Origin: Ophioceras dolichostomum
Lineage: Eukaryota > Ascomycota > Sordariomycetes > Magnaporthales > Ophioceraceae
Reading direction: 5' to 3'
Assembly: GCA_003049485.1 (NCBI GenBank)
Contig: PYST01000164.1
Span: forward strand, 8,419 to 72,418
Length of the DNA stretch: 64,000 nt
The notes under the pieces: generated by a model
Seen by the model: only the letters and a program-made list of their open reading frames with translations
Database searches by the model: none
Told to the model about the DNA's origin: nothing
Shown here: in pieces, positions 45,969 through 55,318 of the stretch
Numbering within the stretch: position 1 is the stretch's first letter
Layout of the letters: every line of letters starts with the position of its first letter
Program-made: the position numbers and the translations under genes

Positions 45969-47204
45969 CTACTCCAAGCTCTGGATCTGCACCTTGATAG
46001 CGCCCGTCTTAGGATCGGCAGCCGTCTCGAACGCCTTGAGCGCGTCCTCGAGCGGGAAGCGGTGCGTGACCAGCTTGGACAGGTTGACGACCTTGTTCTG
46101 GACCAGCCGGATGGCGCGCGGCCACGTGTTGCAGTAGCGGTACTGGAACTGCAGGTCCACCTCGCGGACCGACGCGCGCATGAAGGGGAGCTTGATCTCG
46201 TTGCGGCCTACGCCGATGACGAACACCTTCCCGCCGAACTTGACCGCCCAGATGGCGGCCGCGATGCTGCTCTCCACCCCCGTACACTCCATCGCCAGCG
46301 CGGGCTCGACCCCGCCGAAGCAGCCGTCCACGATGCGCCTCGCCGTCTCCTCCGCGCTTGGGGGGGCCGGCTCCTCCGCGATGTCGACCTTGTAAGTGAC
46401 CGCCTCGGGCACAACCTCCCTCGCGAACGCCAGCCTCCCCTCGTCGATGTCCGTGATGACCAGCGGACACGCACCCGCCGCCCTCGCGCAGATGAGCGTG
46501 ATCAGTCCGATGGGGCCCGCGCCGCACACGAGCACCGGGTCGCCGAGCCGGAGCCCGGCCCGCTGGATGCCCGCGAGCGCGACGCTGAGCGGCTCGAGCA
46601 TCGCGCCGTCCTCCCACGACATGGCCGGGCCGATCTTGTGGCACCAGACGGCCGGGTGGTTGACGTACCGGCGGAGCAGGCCGGGCACCGGAGGCGTGGA
46701 CAGGAAGTCGACGCGGTCGCACCCGTTGTACCGCCCCGTCAGGCAGGGCTCGCACGAGCCGCAGATCACCTGCGGCTCGACGGCCACGCGGTCGCCGACC
46801 TGGAGCGACGTGACGGAGGGGTGCACCGCGATGACCTCGCCGGCGGACTCGTGGCCTAGCACGTGGTCGCCGGTTACGATCATGGGGCCGATGCAGCCGT
46901 GGTGCCAGAAGTGGACGTCGGATCTGTTGTGTAGTTTGTTGGGTGATCTCACAAAGTTGGTGTTTCTCTCCTTAATACAATGTCTGGGGTTTATATCAAC
47001 CTACCCGCAGATTCCTGTGCTCCTGATCGCGATCGTGACCTCGCCCTCCTTCAGGTCCGCTGCGCCCTTCTGGACGCTCTCGAGGCTCGGGGCCGTCTCA
47101 TTGATCCAGAGGTCGTGGCTCGGGTTCGTGAACACTCCGATGTTCTTCTTAGTGGCCGCCGCGGTGGGAGCCGGGACGGCCGGGACGACAACGGACGGAC
47201 TCAT
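45969..47204 (-). CDS. lad1: L-arabinitol 4-dehydrogenase (zinc, NAD-dependent)
   Basis: Two exons, 47204-47005 and 46923-45969, give 384 residues; the intron opens GTAGGT and closes ACAG. It is a zinc-containing medium-chain dehydrogenase. The catalytic zinc ligands are C66 (TGICGSD) and H91-E92 (LGHESAGEV), and the structural-zinc cysteines are at 121, 124, 127 and 135 (CGSCEPCLTGRYNGC). The Rossmann motif GAGPIG is at 201-206, followed by an acidic ITDIDEGR strand (D225), which favours NAD over NADP. HFWHHGCIGPMIVTGDHVLGH and PVPGLLRRYVNHPAVWCHK are characteristic of fungal arabinitol dehydrogenases rather than xylitol dehydrogenases. The enzyme oxidises L-arabinitol to L-xylulose in L-arabinose catabolism. 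The final-exon length and absence of other introns are normal for the family. Confidence 0.87.
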
Positions 47205-48671
47205 CGCTAAAGCTTCTATCTAATGGGGAGGGTGATCTGGGTAGAATAGGGAAAAAAAGAAAGTAAAGAAAAGAAGAGTCTCTAATATTCAAGGAGGCGA
47301 AATAGGCGCCTTTCCCGATAATCAGGTTACACAGCTGAGGAGAATATGTAGGCAAATTCCGTGTAAGCCAACCAGGTCGTCGTCGCTTCGTTATAGGTCG
47401 TTTCCCCCGGGTTACCCTGAAGGGGAAAACGAGTGAGCTGTCAGGATTGGATTGGGGGCGCGGGGTAAATAAGGTCCCACGGCCAGTACTCAACTTGACT
47501 GACGTAGGCAAGTTGGCGATCAAGGCTTGGATTGGAGCTTGGGCATTCAGGAGACTGGTAAGTTGAGAGCTTGATGTTCTCTCACCATCAACGTGGGGGC
47601 TAGGGTGGAAGGGGAGGATGCCATGACTTATATAGGTACTTAGCTGTTGTGATGAGAGCGATGAAAAACGTCCCTTTCCCCATTCCCACTTACGCCTATC
47701 CATGGAACCCTCGGAGCCGGGCGACGCGCAAATCTCGGTCGATCTACCAGAGCGATCTCGCAGCTCCGTCCCGCCCGCTCGAAGTTCGCCGCAATAACAC
47801 GTTTTGGTACCTACCTCCTCGACATCCTATCCGTCGGATGCGACGCCAAGTTAGGCGCCTCCTGGGCCCCATCGAAGGAGGAGCTCCCCTCAGTAGTTTG
47901 CCTCCCTGTCGAAGTCCACCTACAGGAGCAATATTTTCCCGCTTACACAGCTCGAGCTGGGCCCTTTTTTGGCGTCTGCTGCCCCTTCCCGCTGTCGTCC
48001 CATCCACGCGGCTCCACGCGACTCTCTCCAAAATACTACTAATCAGTATGGACCCGGACAATCCCGGCGATTTCGCGGCTGCTGGGTCTAGAAGCAGCAT
48101 AGAGATGCAGTAAGAGAAATTTGGGCATCAAGCGTGGGGGAATTTCTGGCCAGGTTTCGGTGGGTTCGATGGCTCGGCAGCTACAACCCCGATCGCCGGC
48201 CCGCCTCCTCCTCCATTTTCATTCCCGCACCAATCACCTCCGGCCTCCCGGGCGGGGGGACCTTGTTTGCCGTTTGGTCACCCGGACCGGAGTCGCCCCT
48301 AGATCGCGACGACGGCTCTATTTGTTTCTCCACCGATTGTCGTATTTCTGGGACTCGTTAGAAACAAAAAGGAAGGAAAAAAAGGTTTGCTCAAAAATCC
48401 CGCCTTGGAGAACTAGCGTATTCGTATCGAGCGTTTAGGAGCGCCGGTCAAATCTCCCCCCACGACGTGCCTTTCGGGGAGACGTGGGCAGACGGGATGT
48501 TCTAGATAGCCGAGTCTTGCCTTCTCGTTGGTTATGCTGCGCCCGGCTTCCGACCAAACACACCTCGATAGAAGAACAGAGGGACTCGAGCATGGCCACG
48601 TCAGAAATCATCACCGGGGTATCTCTTTTGTTGTCCAAGACCGTACGTGGCACACGACCCAGTCTAGGTAT
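47205..48671. other. Intergenic lad1 promoter and WDR6-type 3' end
   Basis: Both neighbours are on the minus strand. A GGCTAG hexamer at 47598 matches the XlnR consensus. A short plus-strand frame beginning at 48051 (MDPDNPGDFAAAG) ends at a GTAAGA donor-like site, and a downstream frame to 48361 could be its second exon. I could not recognise the product and treat it only as a candidate. Confidence 0.5.
47598..47603 (+). promoter_or_regulatory. Possible XlnR-type site upstream of lad1
   Basis: GGCTAG fits the GGCTAR motif bound by the pentose regulator XlnR/Xlr1, 394 bases upstream of the lad1 start. Pentose pathway genes are known targets of this regulator, but a single hexamer is expected often by chance. 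Confidence 0.2.
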
Positions 48672-51600
48672 CTATTTATCGCATCTATCAATAACTGCCG
48701 CCTTATCCCTGAAAGTGACGTCCCAAACCTCAACTCCGACACCGACCACAACCAGCTTGCCGCCGCTATAGGCACCGCCATCGCCACTGGACGGCGGCGA
48801 GGAGGAGGACACAGACACAGACACAGCAGCAGGAACAAACTCGAGGTCTCCAGCATCGGCCACTGCGCTATACCTGTCCTCAAGCAGCTGCACCCCCACC
48901 CTGCCCCGTCCGTCATCATCCAGCCGTACCCGCCAGACCTTCAGCCTCTGGTCGTTGCTGACGCTCGCGGCTAGCAGCACGCCCGTCTCAGCAGTAGGAG
49001 GAGACCCGAGTATGCAGATGCCCGTGATACCCGCCGCGTGAGCCGACCGCGCAATGGCCCGGCTGCCGCTATAGCCATGGCTATGATCCTGACCCCTAGC
49101 GTCCCGCCGCCCAATCTGCAGCACGCCTATCGCGTTGTCGTCGCCTCCAGTGACGACAGCCCATCGGCGAACCCCCTTGTCCCAATCCCCATCATCGTTA
49201 CCAGCAGCCGCTTGCAACGGCATGACGTCGAGGCTTTTGATCGAGCTGTGATGCAGCCTGTAGCAGCCCACAATGGCATAAACCCCGCTGCTTTCTGCAT
49301 CAGCCTCCCAAACAACGACCATCCCGTCCGTCGACGCCGTCAGCACGCGCGGTTGGGTCGCCCCTGGACCGCCGCCGCCCACCCGCAGGTGCCGTATCTG
49401 CGTGAGGCAGTGGCCGGTGTACCTCCCCGTCGCAAGCAGGACGAACCCGCCACTTCTCGAGTACCAATACGTCTTGAGGACCGAGTTCGACAGCGCTAGC
49501 GAAATGTAGAAGGATGGTGACGACGTATTATCATCCTCGGCTGCTCGCTCAGACCGACCGCCACCACCACTATCGCTAACATCAACGCTCAAGATCCTCA
49601 AGTCCGCATCCGCCGTGCGGTCCGGATACCTCGCCTCGCACACGACCGCCAGCCCCTCATAAGCCGATCCACCACCACCACCACCAATCTTTCCTTTTCC
49701 TTCTTCTCCTTTTCCTTTCCCCTTTCCTGCAGAGGCAGCCGCCGCCGCCGACAACGATCTAACCCTCCACACAAACAGCTCCTCGTTCCCCGCGCTGCTG
49801 ACAAGGTACTTTCCCCCTTTGCACCACCGAAGAGCCTGCAGGCCGGCCGTGTGCGCATCCAGCGCCGCTACGCACCGCAGCCGTTTTGTACTTTTGCCAC
49901 CACCACCACCACCATCTATTTTGGCATCCTCTGCCTCTTCGGTTTCTTCGTATTCCCACCTCCAGATGCGCACGGTCGTGTCCTCCGCGGCGGTGGCCAG
50001 GAAGGCGCCGCAGCAGCTCACAGCCCTGATCTCGCGCCCGTGCGTGCCCGTCTTGAGCGTCGTCGTGATGGCGTTACCCCCGTGGCCGCGGCGATGCTGC
50101 TGCTGCGTGTACACGTGCGTACGCTGGGATTTGGAGTACGCGAAGCGGATTAAGCCGTTTTTGATTTTGGCGTTGCTATTGAGTCTGCTGGTAAGAGAGT
50201 GGGTAGGAGGAGGAGGGATGACGTATGCGTAGGTGCGGTGCACGCCGCCGCAGTCGACGGAGGCGATCTCTTCCTGTCGGGTCTCGTTCCAGATGACGAA
50301 GAAGCGGCTGCGGAAGCCGCAGAGGATTAATTCGGGCGGGGTCGTCGTCGTTGTGGATGACGATGAACATGATGATGTGGGGAACTCGAACCAGGCTTCC
50401 ACGATGACGGGGCCGAACGGCGGGGAGGTGTCGTGAAGCAATTCCAGTTTTGGGTCTTCCCCCGCCTCGTCGTCGTCGGCTGAGACCTCGTAGATGAGGT
50501 ACCGCCCGTCGCGGCACGTGGTAAGGATATACGGCGATTCCTGCCCTGGCTGCCATCCTGGTAGTGGGACGATAGAGGTGATGGCGTCCTTGGTCCTCGC
50601 GTGCACAGGAGAACCCCTGCTCCGTACGAAGGAGTAGCTGGCGTTGCTGCTACTGCCCGAGCCAGCGTTTGGAACAAGTGCCTTGTGATAGAAGAGCAGT
50701 TTGCTGTCTCGAGTCCCGAGAATGAGGTACCCATTGCTCTCGGTTGCTGATGTCACAACATCACCCTTTTCTAGTGGGACGGGCCATATAGTAGGTAATG
50801 TTGAGCCAGGGGATATACTGAGATGGTAGGCTTCGTCGTGCCCCAGGACAGCGACTACAAGCTCTGTTCTCGCCTCCGCGCCTATCCCGCTGGTCTGCGC
50901 CTTAGGCTGAAGCACAAAGATGTCGGCCACTTTCCGGCCCAGCTCCGCAATCTTGACTAGGCCATGCCCAGCGGCGGCAGCCCGACCCGGGGAGGAGAAC
51001 ATGTAAACGCCGCCCGTAGCAGAGCCGAGGAAGATAGCATCCCCAGCTACCCGACTGCTCTTCACGACATTGTAGCCCCTCAGATCGTCACGGATCGAAT
51101 CCGGGACCTCCACCTGCGTCCAGCCGATCTCGTCATCCTCGACCACAGTCCCAAGGAACACGCGTCCGAACGTGGACGACACGAGGAGCTGATCCTCCGA
51201 GAGGAAGGCGAAGTTCTTGAACGTCTCCACGAGCTTAGCGGAGGCGGCTGCCTTTGCTTTCTCGCCCGTAGAGACAGCGCCTTCGGTGGTGACGACGGGG
51301 TTAATGAGAATGGGCTTTGGCTGCGTTAAGGGGGCGGCGGCGGCGGAGACGACGTCTGAGAAGGAGCACGACACGTCCGTGTGGCCCAATTCAAGGCCTC
51401 CTCCTCCTCTTTTTCCTCCCCCGGTCCCCCAATTGCTGCGCGCGTCGCCGTCTTCTTCCGAGCAAAACTGAGACGCTGCTCCTAGCAGGGCGATTTTCCC
51501 GTCTGCCCCTCCCGTAGCAATCAACAGCGGCTGCGACAAGACATCTGTATCGTCGACATTGTTCCCACCAAACATGGCCGTGGACCAGATGTGCTTCCCG

Positions 51601-53216
51601 CCGTGACAATGCATCGTCCTAGCATGCGTAAGGGTCGCAGCCAGCTCAGAATCCGGACCCGGATGATCGCCATCACAGTTGTTGCTGGTGCTGATTTGGG
51701 GTGGTGGTGGTGGTGGTGCTATCTCGCCGCCGGTTCGTTGCTGCCGCCGCCGCCGCTGACGATGGCCCACGGTGAGCCGCCACTCCTGCACGGTGGCGTC
51801 CTCGCCGAAGGAGTACACGGCCGCACTTATCTGGCCACCCCTGGCCGCGACCGGACCGAGATTATTATCAAAGCGGTCGCCGGCGCCGCGGGTGGTGTCG
51901 ACCCGGACATGCCATATCCGGGACAGGTGGCCCATGGCCACGGCCAGCGGCCTGGGGCCCGAGGCCGCCTCTTCCTCGTCCTCCTCGCCGCCACCCCCTT
52001 CCTCCTCTGGCCGCAATGGGAGGCCATCGAGGCCATCGCCGCCGCTATTGCCAAGACCACCGCCGAAGCCTGTTTCACGACTCTCCTCCTGTCGACTGAT
52101 TTTAGCAGTCGCCGCCGTGGGACTTTCCTGTTGCTGACCCGGCTGCAGCGGCGGCAGTTGTTCTGGGACTCCGAGCCGCCGTGGCCGGTCTGTGATGTCC
52201 CAGACTCGCACAGTTCTGTCGTCGCTGCAGCTTACTAGCAGTCTGGCCTTGATTTTTCTTTTCGCTGCCGCTGTCTGATGATTATTTCCGGCGCCATCAT
52301 CACTGCTCTGGTTTGGCGGCTCTGGCTCTGGCTCTGGCTCCAGCTCCAGCTCTAGCTCTAGCTCCTGAGAGATGTGCACACCGAAAATGGAGCCCTCGTG
52401 GCCCGAGAGGACGTAGAGCACCTCGCAGCTTTCAGGGAGGATTTCGAATTCATCCTCCCCCTGTTGTTGTCCGAAGCGACACCTCCAGACAACGATCTCG
52501 CCGAAGACTGTCCCACCCGCGACGAGGACCTCGTCCTCTGCAGCGGTCGCCCACCTCAGATTCGCAGAGTAAAGGACTGGGCGGGATGGCGAGACGACCC
52601 GCCCAAGGGTGACCACCGTTTTGTCTCGCTCATTTCCTGCCCTAATCGAGATAGGCAGTACTTCATTGCGTGCAGTGACTAGCACCCCACGCCTCTTGCT
52701 GCCTCTGCCCGCCGTCCGCGTCAGTATGCCATCGTAGATCCAGTCCGGGGCCGTGACGGCTTCGAGTATCACCCCGGCACCAACCCCCTCACCCTCCCCG
52801 CCTCGAGCCACGACCCCCTCCAGCGCGCGCAACGGCAGCACAGCGACAGAGGATCCTCCCCAGATCAGCACGGTACCTTCATCCTCTTCCTCATTACCAC
52901 CACCACCACCACAAGCAGATGCGACGACGCAAATGCCATGCACAACGCTCGACTCGAACACGCGCAGCTGGCCGCACAGACGGGCCGTCCGCGCGTCAAA
53001 GACCTTGAGCTGCGTGTCCTCGCCCGCCAAGATGTATAACAGCCTTTGTCTTTTCCCGAAGCCGCCTAGTACGGGTTTCCCCAGGTTGTCGTCGTCACCA
53101 GCAGCAGCACCAGTACCATCTCCCGCCACCATTGAAGACAGTCTGCAGAATGCCAGAGCTGTGATCGGACACGAGACGAACTCCCTTTCCAGGGAGGGTC
53201 TGCTTCGTGCCTCCAT
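48672..53216 (-). CDS. WDR6/Trm734 (Rtt10)-type WD-repeat protein
   Basis: Single uninterrupted exon of 1514 residues. WD40 blades are spread over the whole length. Clear ones include LVSCSDDRTVRVWDI near 335, LATAAEDTTVRIWRW and YLVSSAGNEELFVWRV in the middle-to-late part, then VLTASTDGMVVVWEAD and VVTGGDDNAIGVLQI. The start (PITALAF) and the late HHSSIKSLDV plus GGDDN pattern fit the WDR6 family. In yeast the family member Trm734 (Rtt10) partners the methyltransferase Trm7 for 2'-O-methylation of the wobble nucleotide in tRNA. Many insertions of glycine, glutamate or glutamine runs inflate the length above the usual 1000-1100 residues. With dus3 it is the second likely tRNA-modification gene here, though 38 kb apart. 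Assignment is by repeat pattern, not search. Confidence 0.75.
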   Translation of the reverse strand: MEARSRPSLEREFVSCPITALAFCRLSSMVAGDGTGAAAGDDDNLGKPVLGGFGKRQRLLYILAGEDTQLKVFDARTARLCGQLRVFESSVVHGICVVASACGGGGGNEEEDEGTVLIWGGSSVAVLPLRALEGVVARGGEGEGVGAGVILEAVTAPDWIYDGILTRTAGRGSKRRGVLVTARNEVLPISIRAGNERDKTVVTLGRVVSPSRPVLYSANLRWATAAEDEVLVAGGTVFGEIVVWRCRFGQQQGEDEFEILPESCEVLYVLSGHEGSIFGVHISQELELELELEPEPEPEPPNQSSDDGAGNNHQTAAAKRKIKARLLVSCSDDRTVRVWDITDRPRRLGVPEQLPPLQPGQQQESPTAATAKISRQEESRETGFGGGLGNSGGDGLDGLPLRPEEEGGGGEEDEEEAASGPRPLAVAMGHLSRIWHVRVDTTRGAGDRFDNNLGPVAARGGQISAAVYSFGEDATVQEWRLTVGHRQRRRRQQRTGGEIAPPPPPPQISTSNNCDGDHPGPDSELAATLTHARTMHCHGGKHIWSTAMFGGNNVDDTDVLSQPLLIATGGADGKIALLGAASQFCSEEDGDARSNWGTGGGKRGGGGLELGHTDVSCSFSDVVSAAAAPLTQPKPILINPVVTTEGAVSTGEKAKAAASAKLVETFKNFAFLSEDQLLVSSTFGRVFLGTVVEDDEIGWTQVEVPDSIRDDLRGYNVVKSSRVAGDAIFLGSATGGVYMFSSPGRAAAAGHGLVKIAELGRKVADIFVLQPKAQTSGIGAEARTELVVAVLGHDEAYHLSISPGSTLPTIWPVPLEKGDVVTSATESNGYLILGTRDSKLLFYHKALVPNAGSGSSSNASYSFVRSRGSPVHARTKDAITSIVPLPGWQPGQESPYILTTCRDGRYLIYEVSADDDEAGEDPKLELLHDTSPPFGPVIVEAWFEFPTSSCSSSSTTTTTPPELILCGFRSRFFVIWNETRQEEIASVDCGGVHRTYAYVIPPPPTHSLTSRLNSNAKIKNGLIRFAYSKSQRTHVYTQQQHRRGHGGNAITTTLKTGTHGREIRAVSCCGAFLATAAEDTTVRIWRWEYEETEEAEDAKIDGGGGGGKSTKRLRCVAALDAHTAGLQALRWCKGGKYLVSSAGNEELFVWRVRSLSAAAAASAGKGKGKGEEGKGKIGGGGGGSAYEGLAVVCEARYPDRTADADLRILSVDVSDSGGGGRSERAAEDDNTSSPSFYISLALSNSVLKTYWYSRSGGFVLLATGRYTGHCLTQIRHLRVGGGGPGATQPRVLTASTDGMVVVWEADAESSGVYAIVGCYRLHHSSIKSLDVMPLQAAAGNDDGDWDKGVRRWAVVTGGDDNAIGVLQIGRRDARGQDHSHGYSGSRAIARSAHAAGITGICILGSPPTAETGVLLAASVSNDQRLKVWRVRLDDDGRGRVGVQLLEDRYSAVADAGDLEFVPAAVSVSVSSSSPPSSGDGGAYSGGKLVVVGVGVEVWDVTFRDKAAVIDRCDK

Positions 53217-54310
53217 TCGGGTCGCCTGCTCCTTGCTTCGGTCTCGAGGGAAGGAAGACTAGGTCCTCCCAGCCGAGAGTAACACCCAAGCTAAGACAGC
53301 TAGGTAGGTAGGTGTCTGGACGACTGGAAATTTTCTTGATTATCAACGGGCCGCCGTGGCCGTGTGGTTGGGCCGCCGTTGGGGAAGACCAGGACCGGCC
53401 GGGAAGCGTTGAGTCATTGCCCGTTGGTCAGGCCGCCCACTGTGTTTGATTTTCAACACTGCATGCGTGCAGACATGGAAATTTTTTGATGGGTCTCGGG
53501 CCTGAGGACCTGCGTCACTTAAGCTGGTACCACCGCCCAGGCTCCTCCTCATGGGGCGGGCATCAGCGGTCCAAGTCCAGAATGTCAACCGCTTTTCTTA
53601 GCTACGGGGTTTTTTTATTTTCTTCCCTCGTATTCACGTCCTGGGAGGATCAATAAGATTTTGCTCGGTCTCACATGATCGAGGGCCTCTGCAGCTCTTG
53701 TCTTCTTTTAAATTCGAGCATTACGTCCTTGCGACGTGGGCGACGTAGTAAGCGCTCCAATATAGACGAGCAAGAGAGCCGAGCACGTATTGAGTGAGAT
53801 TCATGCCATATATTCACAGTAATAATTCCTCATATCAAGTAGATAGATAGCAGCAGATGTAATAATCCCTTGATCAGGGGGTATCATTGTTCTTCTTCCT
53901 TAGGTACCAGTAGGTGTAGTGTAGTAGTAGGTAATCGAAAATCAATATTTTCTTGATCCCATTCCCAAACCCTCCAAAGAACGCCTAGCAAATGCAAGAA
54001 TGAAAGCAAGGTTGTTGTAGGACGAAATAATAAGGAATAATGGAAGAAGTAATAAAAAAACAATAGTCGCAAGTCATGATATCGAGTCATGGCCACACTG
54101 AACAGGAAACTCCCCTCGTGAAGCATTAAGCTCGCGCGAACCGCGCCGAGTGGGCTTGGCTTGTGTTCCCGGTCTACTGTGGACTCATCCACCCCCAAAG
54201 ACGGCACCTAAAACGGGTGGGCGGGCGCGACTACCTCTTCACCGAGAATTCCGGTCACGGCGCCGCTCGCCCCTATCTTGTCCATCTTTCCGCTTGACGG
54301 CACCACCCTT
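53217..54310. other. Intergenic
   Basis: Promoter side of the WDR6-type gene (left) and 3' side of the Sur7-like gene (right). It has a short TAGG run near 53300 and A/T-rich sequence at 53800-54070. No gene is supported. Confidence 0.6.
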
Positions 54311-55318
54311 CTAAGCAGCGCCGCGGTACGGCTCGTAGCCCTGGACGCCCCTGTTAGGGTACTGGGGCGCGCCGTAGCTGGTCTGCTGGTGGTTGTAGAA
54401 GCCCGGGTTCTGGCCGCCGTTCAGAGGCGAATATGCCCCCGTCGGCAGCATCTTCTCGGTGTCGGAGTGGCGCTTGCTCTTGCGCGAGCTGTGGTCTGGC
54501 TTGCAGCAGCAGACGGTGAACAGCCAGAAGAAGCCGGCGGCCAGGGCGAAGGCGACGGCGAGCCAGATCGCGGCCAGGAAGTTGGCGTTGAAGCCGGCGC
54601 GCACGCCGTACCACTTGGCCGTGCCCTCGACGGCGCCGATGACGACGAACGTGGTGGCGGTCGCGAGCGACGCGGCGGCGATGGTGGCGGTCGAGGCGAA
54701 CCCGGCCACGATCCAGGTCAGGCAGGACACGGCGCGCGAGCAGTTAGCGACGACGCCCAGGATCAGCTCGAGCCCCAGCGCGACGTATGCGATGATGAAG
54801 ACGATCTGGGTCCAGCGCGAGACGGTGCTGTACATGTTTAGCGCGTCGGTGACGCCGGAGGGGATCGTGACGTTGCGGCCGAGCGCGGCCGCCAGGCTCT
54901 TGATCGTCGTCATGGTCGAGTTGATCTCGGTCTCGGCCCAGTTGAACCTGGGCTGCAGGCAGGTGCGGGCGCCGGACTGGGGCTCATAGCAGAAGCCCCA
55001 GATGCTGACGTCGTAGAGCTTGTTCAGGCCGAGGTCGGCCGCCGTCAGGTTGGCGAAGTCGCCGTTGGTCGACTGCCTGGGGGCGACGGCGGCCTCGTTG
55101 AGGAATCCGGGCGATGAAGCCGCCGCGTCGCGGGCGCCTACCAGACTCCTCAGGTCTGTGGGCTTCACTTGGAGTCCGGTGGTGTTGACGCGGAACATGT
55201 AGAGGGCGCTCTTGTCGCCGGCGACGCCCGCCAGGCCGCCGATGAGCAGGGAGATCAGGGCTCCGAGCGTGAGGAGCAGTGGCATGGCCACGCAGACATA
55301 GCGACCTAGATTGCCCAT
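54311..55318 (-). CDS. Sur7/PalI family membrane protein
   Basis: Single exon, 335 residues from ATG 55318. The frame stays open to 55672, but the upstream part is a Ser/Thr-rich leader, whereas MGNLGRYVCVAMPLLLTLGAL begins directly with the first membrane segment. Four membrane spans lie at about 9-31, 170-190, 200-228 and 246-270. The large extracellular loop carries a claudin-like signature, YDVSIWGFC (residues 102-110) with C120, and N-glycosylation sites. The cytosolic tail is basic then Gly/Tyr/Pro-rich (GYEPYRG). Members sit in plasma-membrane eisosome/MCC domains, or in the pH-sensing PalI branch; this sequence looks nearer to Sur7-like proteins. A precise role is not evident. Confidence 0.8.
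   Translation of the reverse strand: MGNLGRYVCVAMPLLLTLGALISLLIGGLAGVAGDKSALYMFRVNTTGLQVKPTDLRSLVGARDAAASSPGFLNEAAVAPRQSTNGDFANLTAADLGLNKLYDVSIWGFCYEPQSGARTCLQPRFNWAETEINSTMTTIKSLAAALGRNVTIPSGVTDALNMYSTVSRWTQIVFIIAYVALGLELILGVVANCSRAVSCLTWIVAGFASTATIAAASLATATTFVVIGAVEGTAKWYGVRAGFNANFLAAIWLAVAFALAAGFFWLFTVCCCKPDHSSRKSKRHSDTEKMLPTGAYSPLNGGQNPGFYNHQQTSYGAPQYPNRGVQGYEPYRGAA

Noticed and set aside
47649..48113. 154-codon plus-strand ORF
   Set aside because: Only its last 20 codons (from 48051) look protein-like; the rest is promoter sequence.
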